NCBI RefSeq assembly: GCF_902833225.1
Contig: NZ_CADFEI010000010.1
Coordinates: 1-64,000 of the forward strand
Direction: 5' to 3'
DNA length: 64,000 bases
Origin: Burkholderia sp. BCC1644
Lineage (GTDB): Bacteria; Pseudomonadota; Gammaproteobacteria; Burkholderiales; Burkholderiaceae
Made by a program: the position numbers and the translations under genes. Under the pieces are notes generated by a model. It did no database searches and was not told the DNA's origin. It saw nothing but the letters and a program-made list of their open reading frames with translations. This document shows positions 62,971-64,000 of the stretch, piece after piece. Position 1 is the stretch's first letter; each line of letters starts with the position of its first letter.

Positions 62971-64000
62971 ATCGCACCTCGTGCAGCTCGGCGGTGGAAC
63001 GTGCGGTCAGTGCGGAAAGCAGCGTCGGCATGTCCTCGTCTTGCGGCACGAAGGGGGAGCCGTCGCGCGGTACACAGAACGCGCTCTTCAGCAGGAATTT
63101 GGTCGAGGCGACGTACAGGTTCTCCGGCACCTTCTGGCCGGTCGACACGTAGTGGACCGGCAGCTTGTAGCGGATCACCGTGTCGAGCACGCCGCCGAGG
63201 TGGGTCGCTTCGTCGAGCTTCGTGAGGATGCAGCCGGCGAGGTCCGGGTGCTCGCCCGCGCTGCGGTACGCCTGCACGACTTCGTTGAGCGTGTCGCCGT
63301 GGCTCGTCGCGTTGAGCAGCAGCAGGCGCTGCACCGGTGCGTTCGCGCCATGCAGCATCGCGATCTGGTCGGACACCGCGCGGTCGCGCTGGCTCATGCC
63401 GATCGTGTCGATCAGCACGATGTGCTTGTTGCGCAGCTCGGACAGTGCGAGCGCGAGATCGCCCGCATCCTTCACCGCGTGCACCGGCACGCCGAGGATC
63501 CTGCCGAAGATGCGCAGCTGCTCGTGGCCGCCGATCCGGTAGCTGTCGGTGGTCAGCAGCGCGACCTTGCTCGCGCCGAAGCGCATCACGCAGCGCGCGG
63601 CCAGCTTCGCGGTGGTGGTCGTCTTGCCGACGCCCGTCGGCCCCATCAGCGCGAACACGCCGCCGCGCTCCATCAGCGCATCCTCGCTGTCGAGCACCGG
63701 CAGGTTCGACGCGAGCACCGACTGCGCCCATTCGGCGGCCTGCTCGAAGGTCTGCGCGCCGTCGCCGGACGGCAGGTTGTCGACCAGCATCCGCACGAGC
63801 TGCGCGGAAAAACCAGCCGCGAACAGGTGCTTCGTCAGCGCGCCGTGCACGGCGCTGCGACGCTGGCGGTCGTGCCACTTCAAGCTGTCGAACTGCTCTT
63901 CCAGCATGCCGCGCAGTTCGCCGAGTTCCTGCATCACCGTGTCGTTGACGATCCGCTCGATGCGCGACTTCACCGCATCGGCCACCGCGGCGGCCGCGTC
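62963..64000 (-). CDS. flhF: Flagellar SRP-type GTPase FlhF (C-terminal part, cut by window edge)
   Basis: The visible 345 residues are the NG domains of an SRP-family GTPase that places flagella at the pole. G1 is GPTGVGKTTTTAKLA, then TTDSYRIGGHEQL (G2-like), DTIGMSQRD (G3) and TKLDEATHLG (G4). The N-terminal B domain and true start lie beyond 64000: the frame stays open at the edge, and a GTG at 63985 is not the likely start. It overlaps flhG by 8 bp. Confidence 0.95.
   Translation of the reverse strand, partial: DAAAAVADAVKSRIERIVNDTVMQELGELRGMLEEQFDSLKWHDRQRRSAVHGALTKHLFAAGFSAQLVRMLVDNLPSGDGAQTFEQAAEWAQSVLASNLPVLDSEDALMERGGVFALMGPTGVGKTTTTAKLAARCVMRFGASKVALLTTDSYRIGGHEQLRIFGRILGVPVHAVKDAGDLALALSELRNKHIVLIDTIGMSQRDRAVSDQIAMLHGANAPVQRLLLLNATSHGDTLNEVVQAYRSAGEHPDLAGCILTKLDEATHLGGVLDTVIRYKLPVHYVSTGQKVPENLYVASTKFLLKSAFCVPRDGSPFVPQDEDMPTLLSALTARSTAELHEVRFG

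Noticed and set aside
63900-63985. GTG at 63985 as the start of flhF
   Set aside because: The frame remains open to the window edge and FlhF proteins have a further N-terminal B domain, so the gene is cut rather than short.

Overview
The window is a high-GC (roughly two-thirds G+C), gene-dense chromosomal segment from a member of the genus Burkholderia, most likely the Burkholderia cepacia complex, main chromosome. The evidence is the 5' end of a betaproteobacterial-type 16S rRNA gene at the left edge, the paaABCDE cluster with a TetR-type repressor, two DUF2957 lipoproteins (a family I know mainly from Burkholderia), the rsmI/yraN/diaA/dolP block, and an SAH riboswitch before ahcY. There is no sign of a prophage, insertion sequence, integron, CRISPR array or restriction/defence island. 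It reads as ordinary core and near-core chromosome.

Layout. 0-0.6 kb: 16S rRNA start on the minus strand with a roughly 400-nt leader, boxA and two tandem promoters. 0.7-1.9 kb: exported SGNH hydrolase. 2.1-7.5 kb: phenylacetyl-CoA epoxidase operon paaABCDE, then a DUF1835 gene and the TetR regulator. A perfect 16-bp palindrome sits inside the paaA promoter. 7.7-14.5 kb: GNAT acetyltransferase, Lrp regulator divergent from hppD (tyrosine catabolism), and a 1196-residue fused indolepyruvate ferredoxin oxidoreductase. Aromatic amino-acid breakdown is thus a theme of the first 15 kb. 14.7-20.8 kb: malic enzyme, pyrE, PEBP protein, WrbA-like flavodoxin, argC. 21.2-24.9 kb: two tandem DUF2957 lipoproteins and an OmpW-like outer-membrane protein. 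25-30.3 kb: LysR/MFS pair, LysE exporter, 3-hydroxyisobutyrate dehydrogenase-like enzyme, Mut7-C nuclease-like protein, small exported basic protein. 30.6-34.9 kb: ABC export cassette (adaptor, ATPase, two permeases). 34.9-37.7 kb: carotenoid oxygenase with DUF2239, and a GST. 37.8-41.8 kb: LysR regulator, then glucarate transporter and dehydratase.

42.3-48.9 kb: tRNA-Ala(CGC); cytochrome c, BON lipoprotein, SIS protein and YraN on one strand, divergent from rsmI; RlpA; a structured 0.65-kb intergenic stretch; metallo-hydrolase plus exonuclease pair; Lrp regulator. 48.9-56 kb: CDF transporter, H-NS-like protein, HugZ-like flavoprotein, MFS, branched-chain amino-acid binding protein, nitronate monooxygenase. 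56-64 kb: dienelactone hydrolase, amidase, the methyl-cycle group ahcY - small membrane protein - metF behind an SAH riboswitch, then the flagellar regulators fliA, flhG and flhF (flhF runs off the window).

I found no clear, wholly new multi-gene system. The points that most deserve a second look are the FlhG protein that lacks both Walker-A lysines, the DUF2239/carotenoid-oxygenase operon with two direct repeats around a near-consensus promoter, the DUF2957 pair with OmpW, and the structured, apparently transcribed region at 46.4-47.0 kb.
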